DNA of 7,225 nt, from positions 9,568 to 16,792 of the forward strand of contig DCAK01000027.1 in NCBI GenBank assembly GCA_002311925.1, given 5' to 3'. The stretch is from Planctomycetes bacterium UBA1135. Its GTDB lineage: Bacteria > Planctomycetota > UBA1135. Positions within the stretch are counted from its first letter, which is position 1, and each line of letters opens with the position of its first letter. A model generated the notes under the pieces. It made no database searches. It had not been told where the DNA came from and saw nothing but the letters and a program-made list of their open reading frames with translations. Below, in pieces: positions 1-6,726 of the stretch. Both the position numbers and the translations under genes were made by a program.

Positions 1-1985
1 AGCCATGGGAAGTCGGGAACCTCAAGGAGGAGGGAAACCACACCGGTCGAATTCAGGTGCCCGGTTCGGGCAATTTGCCAAGGGCGGGCCAATTTGAAAA
101 CCCCCCAGGGGGTGTCCCACCAGCCAGAGTGGAAGGACCATGCCAAGGTCCAGTCGTCTCCGGCTTCCCCGAAAATCACGGCTTGAGCCTTTTCGCCCAC
201 CAAGGGGCTGTCGCCGACGAACAATGTCGGAAGGTCGGGCAAGGTCATGATGTGAAAGCGGGCCATCCTGGGCCTAGCATGAAAGGGGGCAGGGGGAGTG
301 GTGAACAAACCAAGGGAATCCGGGAAGAGGAGATGTTCATCCAACAACTCACCGGTATCCCGCAGGGTGTAGCGGAGAAGCTCGCCCGGACCTGGTTGGA
401 AATTTCCACTCGGCTTGGGGGTCATGCAGGCCCGAGCCGCAGACTGGGGGGCGTCATCTGCCGCCCCTTCCGCTCGTAGAGACACCTCGAAGGACAGCTG
501 CCATTGCGTTTCGGTGCAGGAAGCCGGGTTGAATTCAATTCCGCCCCCGAGATTGCCGATGGGGTTTCCCAGGGCGGGATCCCCATTGCCGGAGTCGGAA
601 TCCAGGGAGAAATCGGAAAAGCGGAGAGAGGGGAGGTCGGAGCGATGGTCGAAGGTGCGCCGCACCAGTTCGTCCTGTAGGTTTTCCACCCAATATCCGT
701 CCGGGCCGTGCTCGCTTTCGTCGAAATAGTGGCAGGCCGGGCGGCCGGCGGTGGCCAATCCTTCGAAAAGATCCCAGGCGCTGGACCAGCCCACGACCGG
801 GTCGTTGCGGCCATTGATGGTTCGAATGAACGGCCATTTTGCCGAAGGATTGAATTGGGAGACCGTGGTGGCGTCCAGGCGTTCGAAAACAGGCATGCCC
901 GTGTCGGTGTAGAGATTCCAGGTGATGGGTCCGAAGAGTTCCTCCAAATAACCCGAATTCTGAATGTCCTGGGCGGTGAAATCGAACAAACCCTTTCGAC
1001 AAAGAATGGCGGCGAATCGATCCGGGTGCTCGGAAGCCAGAATCATGCTGCCCATGGCCCCGGCTGAACCACCGGCCAGGTAGACCCTGCCGGAGTCGGT
1101 GGCTGATCCAAGGTATTCCTGGGTCCAATCCAGGCTCCAAAATGCTCTTCTCAGGGCGAAGGTGTCGACCACTTCACCGGAGGTGGGCGGAGCGGGAAAA
1201 CTCTCGCGGGCCCCGAAACTGAAGACGGTGTACCACTTGCGGGAAGGTTCGGGGCCACGCACGGGCCCGTCCAGGGAAAGGATGTCCACATCCTCTGGCA
1301 CTTCGGGGTAGTGGGGCCAGGCGGAGAAATAATGGCCTCCCTTGGCATGGAGCCTAAGAAGGAGCCCGTGGGGCCCTAGGTCGCTCCCCCTTGAAACGCG
1401 GAAGTTGTGGCCTCGGCTGGGCCAGAGGGATTGATGTTGGGTGTGTAAGGTGTCGCGGTCGGAGGTCCAATGGGACCAGATTTCCGTGTCGGATGTCGCC
1501 GCCTGGAGCACCGCCTCGACCGGGGCTGGAATCTCCTGGGTTGGCGAGGTGGTGGTGTTTTCTCCGGGAACGAGGATTCTGTCCTCGGTTCCTCCCTGGA
1601 GAGTCGTGACTGCGAACCATGAATTTCCGGTGACCTCGATGGCGGCTACGAAGAGCCCTGTCGTGTCGGTGAGTTCCGGGCCTCCCGACACAATGCTCCA
1701 GTTGTGGTTGGCTTCCTCGGCGATGGACCGTCGCTGGTTCCAGGAACTCAGGTCGTCCACATCTCCCAGCTTGTCGGCCGCCTGGAGTTGCGCCTCATTA
1801 GTGATAGGGACCGGGGAGCGATAAACCCTGTAGCTAGTTCCCGAAATTGGAATCTCATTCCAGGTCAGGAAGGTCTGCCCATCCCGAGGCATCGAGACCA
1901 ATCCGTCCACCTGCTGGCTGAAACCAGGCAAACAAAATGCCAGGAGCAGGGCCGCAATGTTGAGGGGACAGGGGAGGGGGCTCAC
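1..1985 (-). CDS. Secreted multidomain alpha/beta-hydrolase (esterase or peptidase-like), 3' end cut by window edge
   Basis: The minus-strand frame stays open from a GTG at 1985 to the window edge (661 complete codons, no stop). The N-terminus (MSPLPCPLNIAALLLAFC) looks like a signal peptide ending near residue 25, so export is predicted. Residues ~28-135 resemble a fibronectin-III-like beta domain (TSYRVYRS). Residues ~190-440 look like an alpha/beta-hydrolase: nucleophile elbow GGSAG with Ser307, Asp395 in GRNDP, and His426 in ESEHGPDG, the correct order and spacing for a catalytic triad. From about 445 onward the chain is beta-rich; residues ~589-650 (FVGDSPLVGEK, then HLNSTGVVSL) resemble the C-terminal domain of many planctomycete exported proteins. 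The GTG is chosen because an in-frame TAG lies 27 bases upstream and GGAAGGA precedes it at a rather long 12 bases. The gene starts 36 bases after the arylsulfotransferase stop, so the two are probably cotranscribed. The substrate is unknown: carboxylic ester (feruloyl or acetyl-xylan esterase type) and prolyl-oligopeptidase-type activity both fit. Confidence 0.82.
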   Translation of the reverse strand, partial: MSPLPCPLNIAALLLAFCLPGFSQQVDGLVSMPRDGQTFLTWNEIPISGTSYRVYRSPVPITNEAQLQAADKLGDVDDLSSWNQRRSIAEEANHNWSIVSGGPELTDTTGLFVAAIEVTGNSWFAVTTLQGGTEDRILVPGENTTTSPTQEIPAPVEAVLQAATSDTEIWSHWTSDRDTLHTQHQSLWPSRGHNFRVSRGSDLGPHGLLLRLHAKGGHYFSAWPHYPEVPEDVDILSLDGPVRGPEPSRKWYTVFSFGARESFPAPPTSGEVVDTFALRRAFWSLDWTQEYLGSATDSGRVYLAGGSAGAMGSMILASEHPDRFAAILCRKGLFDFTAQDIQNSGYLEELFGPITWNLYTDTGMPVFERLDATTVSQFNPSAKWPFIRTINGRNDPVVGWSSAWDLFEGLATAGRPACHYFDESEHGPDGYWVENLQDELVRRTFDHRSDLPSLRFSDFSLDSDSGNGDPALGNPIGNLGGGIEFNPASCTETQWQLSFEVSLRAEGAADDAPQSAARACMTPKPSGNFQPGPGELLRYTLRDTGELLDEHLLFPDSLGLFTTPPAPFHARPRMARFHIMTLPDLPTLFVGDSPLVGEKAQAVIFGEAGDDWTLAWSFHSGWWDTPWGVFKLARPWQIARTGHLNSTGVVSLLLEVPDFPW

Positions 1986-2021
1986 GGTGGGTGGGAATCC
2001 TTCCCGATTCTACATTAGTAA

Positions 2022-3680
2022 TCAGGGCAGAACCTCGATTCCCATCGCGTTGGAGGCGAAATCCACGGGGTTCGTCAATACGAAGGCGAAATGGACGGTC
2101 CTTCCGGCCATTGCAGGAGGGAGAGCCCCCATTGTGTTGAGAAGCGCGTCCGCGGCCCCTTGCGCATCGAGGGTTCCTGCAAACCCGCCAAGCATGGAGG
2201 AGTTGAGATTGGCGAGGACGAAATCCGTCACATAATCCCGGTTGAGGGGGACGGTGATGCCGGTGCCGGGAATCGTGGTGCCCGGGCTGGTTCCACTCAC
2301 GCAGGCTGCAAGAACATAGTTGCGACCCGCTTGATGGGTGCCAGCTTTCAGGTGGAATTCCACGGTTCCCCCGACGGAGGTCGAAATGGAGGCCACTTCA
2401 GGCCAGAGGAAGTGGTTATAGCGCCGCACCTTGAAAACCCGATTGGTGTTGGGGGAAGGGAGAGTGTTCTGGTGTTCCCAAACCATGTCTCCGGCAGGAG
2501 TGACCTCGAAGAGCCATCCTTGATTACCACTGCAAACCAGGGTGTTCCCGTTATCCATCCTTTCGCATCCGGAAATATTTTGGGAATAGAAATCGGGAGG
2601 ATTGGTTGCGGACCAGGTCCAAGCAAGCTGGGTGGGGCCGAAAGCTGTTCCTGGTTGGATGGAGTAGTTGCCGGCGGAATCCACGGGAGGGACCAGTTCG
2701 TCGATGGATGACCAGGCTCCTGCCGGTCGGTTGAGGCCGTTGTTGAAGAGAAGGAAGTTCCCGGCCCCCGGGCGGCCATCATCAATCCATTGGACATCGT
2801 GCTGTCCCCACAGCATCCGATTGGTCGGAGTGCCTCTGCCGTAGGCCTCGGGGTTGCCCCAGCGGTAGAGAAAATCACCTCCCATGCCGCTTTGGCCGCC
2901 GGAGTGGGAGGCAGCTTCCACGGTGGTCGTGCTGTGGTCGATTACCCAAAATTCGTTGATGTTGTGGCTGCTGATGACGATTTGGTCGAAACCTGGGTGG
3001 TAATCGACGGAATTGACATGGTTCCAATCCCCTTGGTTTACCCTGCGGGGTGGATAATTGATGTCCATCAATTCAGGATGGTCCGCAACGACTCCGTAAT
3101 TGGATTTGGAGGGGTCGAAATCCTGGACCAAATGGTCCATCAGGTGCCACTCCCACACAATCTGACCCGCACTGGGACCCGTGCGGACCACCTCGATGAG
3201 ATGGTCGGGGGCGAAAACTGATCCCGACAAGTAGGCCGGATTCCGTCCGGCGGCGATGGCGTCGCCGCGGGTGATGTATTCCCAAGCGATGACCAGGACA
3301 TTGCCGTTTGGGAGGACCTCCACATCGTGGTGGGAAAGGTGGTCGGCGTTGTCGTAGGTGAAATCGAAGACCACCGTGCCGTCGTAGGCCACTTCTTGGA
3401 GCCCACCGCCGGATCCACCGAGGCTTCCGGAACGATGGAGGGTCCGCAGAAGATTCCCTCCAGGAAGCAAATATACAGCGTTCCCAGGAACGATAGTTCC
3501 CGGCCAGGTGTGGACGACCTGCCCTTGATTGTCGAGAAGGTGGGCGTCGGTGCCACTTTGGGGGGCGAGCAACACGAACCCGTCCTGGGGCTGGCCGGCG
3601 CCTTGAGCCAACAGGGGGCTGACAAGAAGGAAGGGTGTGAACATGAGGGGAAGAGGGAGAATGCGTGCGAAAGGGGTCAA
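2022..3680 (-). CDS. Arylsulfotransferase (ASST) family exported protein with extra C-terminal beta domain
   Basis: This 552-residue protein matches the bacterial arylsulfotransferase family, beta-propeller enzymes that move sulfate from one phenolic sulfate to another phenol through a sulfo-histidine, without PAPS. Family signatures include LLDNQGQVVHTWPG (48-61), HHDVEVLPNGNVLVIAWE (117-134), DWNHVNSVDY (218-227), SSHNINEFWVIDHSTT (237-252), GQHDVQWI (292-299) and NGNTLVCSG (377-385). His221, His239 and His294 are candidate active-site histidines; His294 is my best guess for the sulfated one, by position only. The N-terminus carries a signal peptide ending near LLAQG (23-27). Residues ~430-552 form an additional domain, with SGTSPG at 462-467 and GTLDAQG at 502-508, of a type recurrent in planctomycete secreted proteins and perhaps used for surface attachment. 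The start is TTG with no clear ribosome site; an ATG at codon 13 (3644) is the alternative but would remove the positively charged n-region of the signal peptide. Likely first gene of an operon with the hydrolase downstream. Confidence 0.88.
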   Translation of the reverse strand: MTPFARILPLPLMFTPFLLVSPLLAQGAGQPQDGFVLLAPQSGTDAHLLDNQGQVVHTWPGTIVPGNAVYLLPGGNLLRTLHRSGSLGGSGGGLQEVAYDGTVVFDFTYDNADHLSHHDVEVLPNGNVLVIAWEYITRGDAIAAGRNPAYLSGSVFAPDHLIEVVRTGPSAGQIVWEWHLMDHLVQDFDPSKSNYGVVADHPELMDINYPPRRVNQGDWNHVNSVDYHPGFDQIVISSHNINEFWVIDHSTTTVEAASHSGGQSGMGGDFLYRWGNPEAYGRGTPTNRMLWGQHDVQWIDDGRPGAGNFLLFNNGLNRPAGAWSSIDELVPPVDSAGNYSIQPGTAFGPTQLAWTWSATNPPDFYSQNISGCERMDNGNTLVCSGNQGWLFEVTPAGDMVWEHQNTLPSPNTNRVFKVRRYNHFLWPEVASISTSVGGTVEFHLKAGTHQAGRNYVLAACVSGTSPGTTIPGTGITVPLNRDYVTDFVLANLNSSMLGGFAGTLDAQGAADALLNTMGALPPAMAGRTVHFAFVLTNPVDFASNAMGIEVLP

Positions 3681-3752
3681 CCCACCCTAACCCATGAAGA
3701 TGGAAGGGGTTCCGATTCGCGGCCTCTTTGCCCGCCGCCGTACCCTGCCCTC
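3681..3752. promoter_or_regulatory. Divergent intergenic region, presumed back-to-back promoters
   Basis: These 72 bases separate the leftward arylsulfotransferase gene from the rightward acyltransferase gene, so promoters for both units should lie here or inside the opposing gene ends. I see no convincing -35/-10 pair, operator palindrome or Shine-Dalgarno sequence on either strand. The call rests on gene orientation alone. Confidence 0.35.
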
Positions 3753-5069
3753 ATGAAGGCTCTGTGGGTTCAAGCGGAAAAAGTTGCGGCCGCAACGCCA
3801 GAGTCCAGGAACCGGACGGTGGATTTCCTGCGGGCGGCATCCCTTTGCGCGGTGGTCCTTGGCCATTGGTTGATGGCCGCCCCGAGAGTCGGGGATGGTG
3901 GGGCCAGCCTCGACCACCTCCTCTCCATCTCCCCCTGGACCCATTTCCTGACCTGGCTCTTCCAGGTGATGCCCATCTTCTTCTTCGTCGGGGGATGGTC
4001 GAACGCGACCACATGGTCCGCGGCTCGCAGGGACGGTCTTCCCTTTTCAGAATGGCTCCACCGTCGGGCGCTGAGATTGCTCATGCCGGTGGGGGTGTTG
4101 CTCCTGTTCTGGTTCGTGGCCGGGGCGGTGGCCGCAGCCGCGGGTTTGGATTCGGAAATCTTGCGGCTGGCTTCGCGCATCGCCCTGGTCCCGGTCTGGT
4201 TCCTGGCGGTTTACTTGGCCGTGGTGGCCCTGGTTCCGCTGACCCACGGTGCCTGGCGCAGGTGGGGGATGGGGAGTTTCTGGGGGCTTATCGCGGTCGC
4301 CTGCTTCATCGACTGGGGTTTCTTCTCCCAAGGCTGGGATGCCTTCGGTTGGACCAACTACCTCATTCTCTGGGCAGCGGTTCACCAATTGGGTTACGCC
4401 TGGAGGGATGGGCGAATGGCCTCCCCCCGACTCCAGGCCCTTTGCGCTTCGGGGGGGTTCATTCTCCTGGTCTGGATGGTTCGGATTGGGCCCTGGCCCG
4501 TGAGCCTGGTAGGGGTTCCGGGCGACCCGGTCAGCAACACCTCGCCGCCCCATCTTCCACTGTTGGCCCTGGCGGCGTTCCAGTTCGGAGTGGTGCGCCT
4601 GTTGGAGGCTCCACTCAACCGCTGGCTTGCCCGTCCCATTCCCTGGACTGCGACCCTGGTCTTGAGCAGTTCACTGATGACCCTCTTCTTGTGGCACAGC
4701 ACCTCGATGATGCTCCTCATCGGCGCGGCTTTTTGGGCGGGAGGCGTGGGGATGCATGGTGAACCCGGAAGCATTACCTGGTGGGTCGGCCGCCTGCTTT
4801 GGTTGCCACTTCTCGTCGCAGCTCTCGTTCCCTTTCTCGCAGGATTCGGGCGCTTTGAAAGACCTAAATCGGTCACGACGAGCCCTCCATCAGCCACAAG
4901 GCAGATTTTTGGCCTTCTTCTAGCCTGCGTCGGATTGGCATTCCTGGCGGATATGGGCGTTACCGGCCCGGGTTGGTTGGGTCTGGCGTGGGTTCCCCTT
5001 GGCCTTGCATTGGCGGGAATTTTTGTCGCCACGCGGGTCGGTCCCCCCTTTTTCCGCCCGCTCCGCTAG
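3753..5069 (+). CDS. Acyltransferase 3 family integral membrane protein (OafA/YrhL type)
   Basis: The 438-residue product is a polytopic membrane protein with about ten to twelve hydrophobic segments (roughly 24-44, 65-82, 110-130, 143-163, 175-191, 202-216, 228-246, 268-286, 298-327, 345-366, 386-399, 407-426). Acyltransferase-3 proteins transfer acetyl or other acyl groups across the membrane onto sugars of polysaccharides, lipids or antibiotics. The N-terminus shows the family's R-x10-H signature (Arg27 and His38 in DFLRAASLCAVVLGHW), His38 being the presumed catalytic histidine. Segment two (PIFFFVGGWSN, 74-84) and a late LFLWHSTSM (311-319) also fit. Length is close to the stand-alone family size; no SGNH or other soluble domain is attached. 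The frame is open far upstream, but that part lies antisense to the arylsulfotransferase gene; the ATG at 3753 directly precedes the family-like sequence. No Shine-Dalgarno is visible. The gene is transcribed away from the arylsulfotransferase, and its acceptor cannot be deduced. Confidence 0.87.
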   Translation: MKALWVQAEKVAAATPESRNRTVDFLRAASLCAVVLGHWLMAAPRVGDGGASLDHLLSISPWTHFLTWLFQVMPIFFFVGGWSNATTWSAARRDGLPFSEWLHRRALRLLMPVGVLLLFWFVAGAVAAAAGLDSEILRLASRIALVPVWFLAVYLAVVALVPLTHGAWRRWGMGSFWGLIAVACFIDWGFFSQGWDAFGWTNYLILWAAVHQLGYAWRDGRMASPRLQALCASGGFILLVWMVRIGPWPVSLVGVPGDPVSNTSPPHLPLLALAAFQFGVVRLLEAPLNRWLARPIPWTATLVLSSSLMTLFLWHSTSMMLLIGAAFWAGGVGMHGEPGSITWWVGRLLWLPLLVAALVPFLAGFGRFERPKSVTTSPPSATRQIFGLLLACVGLAFLADMGVTGPGWLGLAWVPLGLALAGIFVATRVGPPFFRPLR

Positions 5070-5080
5070 AATCTCCGGCC

Positions 5081-5131
5081 GCCGATACTTATCGGCTTAC
5101 CGTAGCCGGCATTTCCGAGGGCTTGCTACGG
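5081..5131 (+). promoter_or_regulatory. Structured leader ahead of RRM gene: two perfect inverted repeats
   Basis: The gap between the acyltransferase stop and the RRM start holds two inverted repeats. The first, 5081-5096, pairs GCCGAT with ATCGGC around ACTT. The second, 5100-5131, pairs CCGTAGC with GCTACGG around 18 bases, part of which can form a small inner stem (CGG 5107-5109 with CCG 5115-5117). CCGGC at 5075-5079 can instead pair with GCCGG at 5105-5109, competing with the second stem. Neither hairpin is followed by a T run, so neither looks like an intrinsic terminator. An A-rich, unstructured stretch (about 5146-5170) follows and leads into the start codon. A regulatory role in the RRM mRNA leader is inference; the repeats could also be protein-binding sites or part of the acyltransferase 3' end. 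Confidence 0.4.
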
Positions 5132-5170
5132 ATTCTCTCTCGGACGAAAAAAAATAAGAACGAAAAAAGA

Positions 5171-5452
5171 ATGCGAATTTACGTTGGTAATCTCCCCTGG
5201 TCCGTCGGCGACGACGAACTCAAAGACATGTTCTCCTCCTACGGCGACGTCGCCGATTCCGTGGTCATCCGTGACCGTGAAACTGGGCGCTCCCGAGGCT
5301 TCGGCTTCGTGGATCTCTCTGACGACGCTGGCGCAGCCAAGGCCATCGAAGCCATGCACGGCACCGAACTCGAAGGTCGTGACCTCGTTGTCAACCAAGC
5401 CAAAGAGCGCGAAGAGCGCGGTGGCGGTGGTGGCGGAGGAAGCTGGAACTAG
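5171..5452 (+). CDS. Small RRM-domain RNA-binding protein with glycine-rich tail
   Basis: The 93-residue protein is a single RNA-recognition motif. RNP2 is IYVGNL at 3-8 and RNP1 is RGFGFVDL at 42-49, both intact with the aromatic residues that stack on RNA bases (Tyr4, Phe44, Phe46). The rest follows the usual beta-alpha-beta-beta-alpha-beta layout (ELKDMFSSYGDV at 16-27, DDAGAAKAIEAMHG at 51-64, LEGRDLVVNQA at 67-77). A charged segment and a run of seven glycines ending SWN (84-93) form a short tail, as in cyanobacterial Rbp proteins, which are cold-induced cytoplasmic RNA binders; a similar role here is inference. The start at 5171 is chosen because RNP2 begins two residues later; the frame is open further upstream, but that part overlaps the acyltransferase gene. 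Upstream is purine-rich (GAACGAAAAAAGA) without a Shine-Dalgarno core. A strong terminator-like hairpin follows, suggesting a monocistronic unit. Confidence 0.93.
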   Translation: MRIYVGNLPWSVGDDELKDMFSSYGDVADSVVIRDRETGRSRGFGFVDLSDDAGAAKAIEAMHGTELEGRDLVVNQAKEREERGGGGGGGSWN

Positions 5453-5471
5453 TTCCCCCCTCTGTTTGAAA

Positions 5472-5511
5472 ACAGGCAGGTTCGCGCAAGCGAGCCTGCC
5501 TGTACTCTTTT
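5472..5511 (+). terminator. Intrinsic terminator after RRM gene
   Basis: A 14-base-pair stem (5472-5485 with 5490-5503, one G-U wobble) is closed by a GCAA loop, a stable GNRA tetraloop, and followed by ACTCTTTT at 5504-5511. It starts 19 bases after the RRM stop codon, which fits a rho-independent terminator for that gene. Its T tract ends only 5 bases before the next start codon, which is unusual. Confidence 0.82.
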
Positions 5512-5516
5512 CAGGG

Positions 5517-6698
5517 ATGCGTATTTTTCTTGTCGCCACCCTCCTGGGCGTTTTTCTTTCCTGCTCGCTGGATTCCAGTCCCTCCAGCTTTGAAGACGAC
5601 CTCGTCTTCCTTGGAAAACACACCGAGGTCCGAATTCTTGAGGCCGGCACGGGAAGAGTGGCGATCTGCCCCGCCTTGCAGGGTCGGGTGATGACGACCA
5701 CCCTGGGTCCGAACCAACCCGGCCTCGGGTTTGTTGGAAGGGGTTTTATCCAGCAACCCGATTCCGAGGCTTCTTTCCACAACCATGGCGGAGAGGAGAG
5801 GTTCTGGATTGGGCCCGAGAGCGGCCCCTTTTCCTTCTACTTCGAACCGGGCCAAGCTCACAGTCGCGACCTATGGCGGGTTCCCGCCGCCCTGGACCAA
5901 GGGTCTTTCGAGGTCGTCGCGTCGAGCAGAAACTCCTTTCTTCTCGAAAGGAGGATGGAACTGACCAACTTGGTCGGGACTTCCTTCCAAATGATGGTCA
6001 AACGAGAAATTCGTTCCCCGTCTTTGCAAGAGGTGGAAGACTTGGTGGGTCCTCTCCCTGAGGGCACCGTCTGGACCGGTTTTGCCACCGCCAACGCCGT
6101 GAGGAACGTGGGAAAGGTTGCTTGGAAAAGGGAAGGGGGCATGCCGTGCATCTGGATGGCGGGGATGTTTCGTCCCGGGCCGAAGGCCTTCGCAATACTG
6201 CCTTTCGGCCCCGGGGAAGGGATTGCGGTCTTCAGGGATTATTTCGAGACGGTTCCAGATGACCGATTCGCTTTGGGCGACGGCTTCGCGGTATTCCTGA
6301 CCGACGCAAAGCGGGAAGGGAAGCTGGGCATCTTGCGTGATCGGGCTGTCCCGAGGATGGGAGCCTTCGACCCCGATTCGGGGATCTTGACCCTGATTTT
6401 TTTCGGACCCATCGAACCGACCGCTCCTTACATGGCACAACACTGGGGATTGAATCTTCCCGAGCCCTTTCATGGAGACGTGGTCAACTCCTACAACAGT
6501 GGCGGGGACCCCTTCTTCGAACTTGAATCATCCTCTCCCGCACTCGAACTGGAACCTGGCCAGGCGCGGATTCATAGAAGCATGACCCTTCACCTTCGTC
6601 CGGCCGACCCCGCCGCCCTCCCGGCAATCGCCTCCCGAGCCTTGGGAGTCGATTGGAAGTCGGTCCTCGCCGCCCGGCCCTGGGTGGACGAATCCTGA
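5517..6698 (+). CDS. Putative lipoprotein of uncharacterised family (probably DUF6786)
   Basis: The 393-residue product begins [16 protein letters not shown], a signal peptide whose FLSC could serve as a lipobox with Cys16 lipidated; the lipobox is imperfect (Phe at -3), so simple secretion is possible. The rest is a single soluble domain. Its landmarks are GRVMTTT (56-62), [19 protein letters not shown] (91-109), a mid-region W-x-G (186-188), GDVVNSYN (320-327), [10 protein letters not shown] (333-342) and HRSMTLHL (353-360). From memory these are conserved in an uncharacterised Bacteroidota and Planctomycetota family that I believe is DUF6786; the fold suggests a galactose-mutarotase-like beta sandwich, which is inference. 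No catalytic function is known to me. The first ATG is chosen because it gives the signal peptide; only AGGG directly against the ATG resembles a ribosome site. The sulfatase gene follows after 28 bases, so the two are probably cotranscribed and may share a surface glycan-related role. Confidence 0.85.
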   Translation: MRIFLVATLLGVFLSCSLDSSPSSFEDDLVFLGKHTEVRILEAGTGRVAICPALQGRVMTTTLGPNQPGLGFVGRGFIQQPDSEASFHNHGGEERFWIGPESGPFSFYFEPGQAHSRDLWRVPAALDQGSFEVVASSRNSFLLERRMELTNLVGTSFQMMVKREIRSPSLQEVEDLVGPLPEGTVWTGFATANAVRNVGKVAWKREGGMPCIWMAGMFRPGPKAFAILPFGPGEGIAVFRDYFETVPDDRFALGDGFAVFLTDAKREGKLGILRDRAVPRMGAFDPDSGILTLIFFGPIEPTAPYMAQHWGLNLPEPFHGDVVNSYNSGGDPFFELESSSPALELEPGQARIHRSMTLHLRPADPAALPAIASRALGVDWKSVLAARPWVDES

Positions 6699-6726
6699 GA
6701 GTATGCAGTCCTTGCCTGGACTCGGA

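Noticed and set aside
422..1620. Several medium minus-strand open frames (422-814, 535-1140, 1151-1348, 1354-1620) that might suggest separate small genes or a frameshifted gene.
   Set aside because: All are in other frames than the continuous frame 1985-1, which carries a signal peptide and a catalytic triad. They are shadows of GC-rich codon use.
2091..2711. A 206-residue plus-strand open frame within the arylsulfotransferase gene.
   Set aside because: It is antisense to a strongly conserved protein and shows no domain of its own.
3327..3752. Upstream extension of the acyltransferase frame, overlapping the arylsulfotransferase gene antisense.
   Set aside because: The translated extension is low in hydrophobic content and unlike any family; the acyltransferase homology begins just after the ATG at 3753, and the region is fully explained by the opposite-strand gene.
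4394..5032. A 212-residue minus-strand open frame opposite the acyltransferase gene.
   Set aside because: Its composition is rich in Arg, Pro, Thr and Ala, as expected from the complement of a GC-rich coding strand, and it shows no recognisable domain. The plus-strand membrane protein explains the region.
5081..5131. The two inverted repeats read as an intrinsic terminator for the acyltransferase gene.
   Set aside because: Neither stem is followed by a T tract; the following sequence is A-rich on the plus strand. On the minus strand no gene reads through from the right.
5184..5516. N-terminal extension of the lipoprotein frame through the RRM gene.
   Set aside because: It overlaps the well-supported RRM gene in another frame and the terminator; the ATG at 5517 gives a clear signal peptide.
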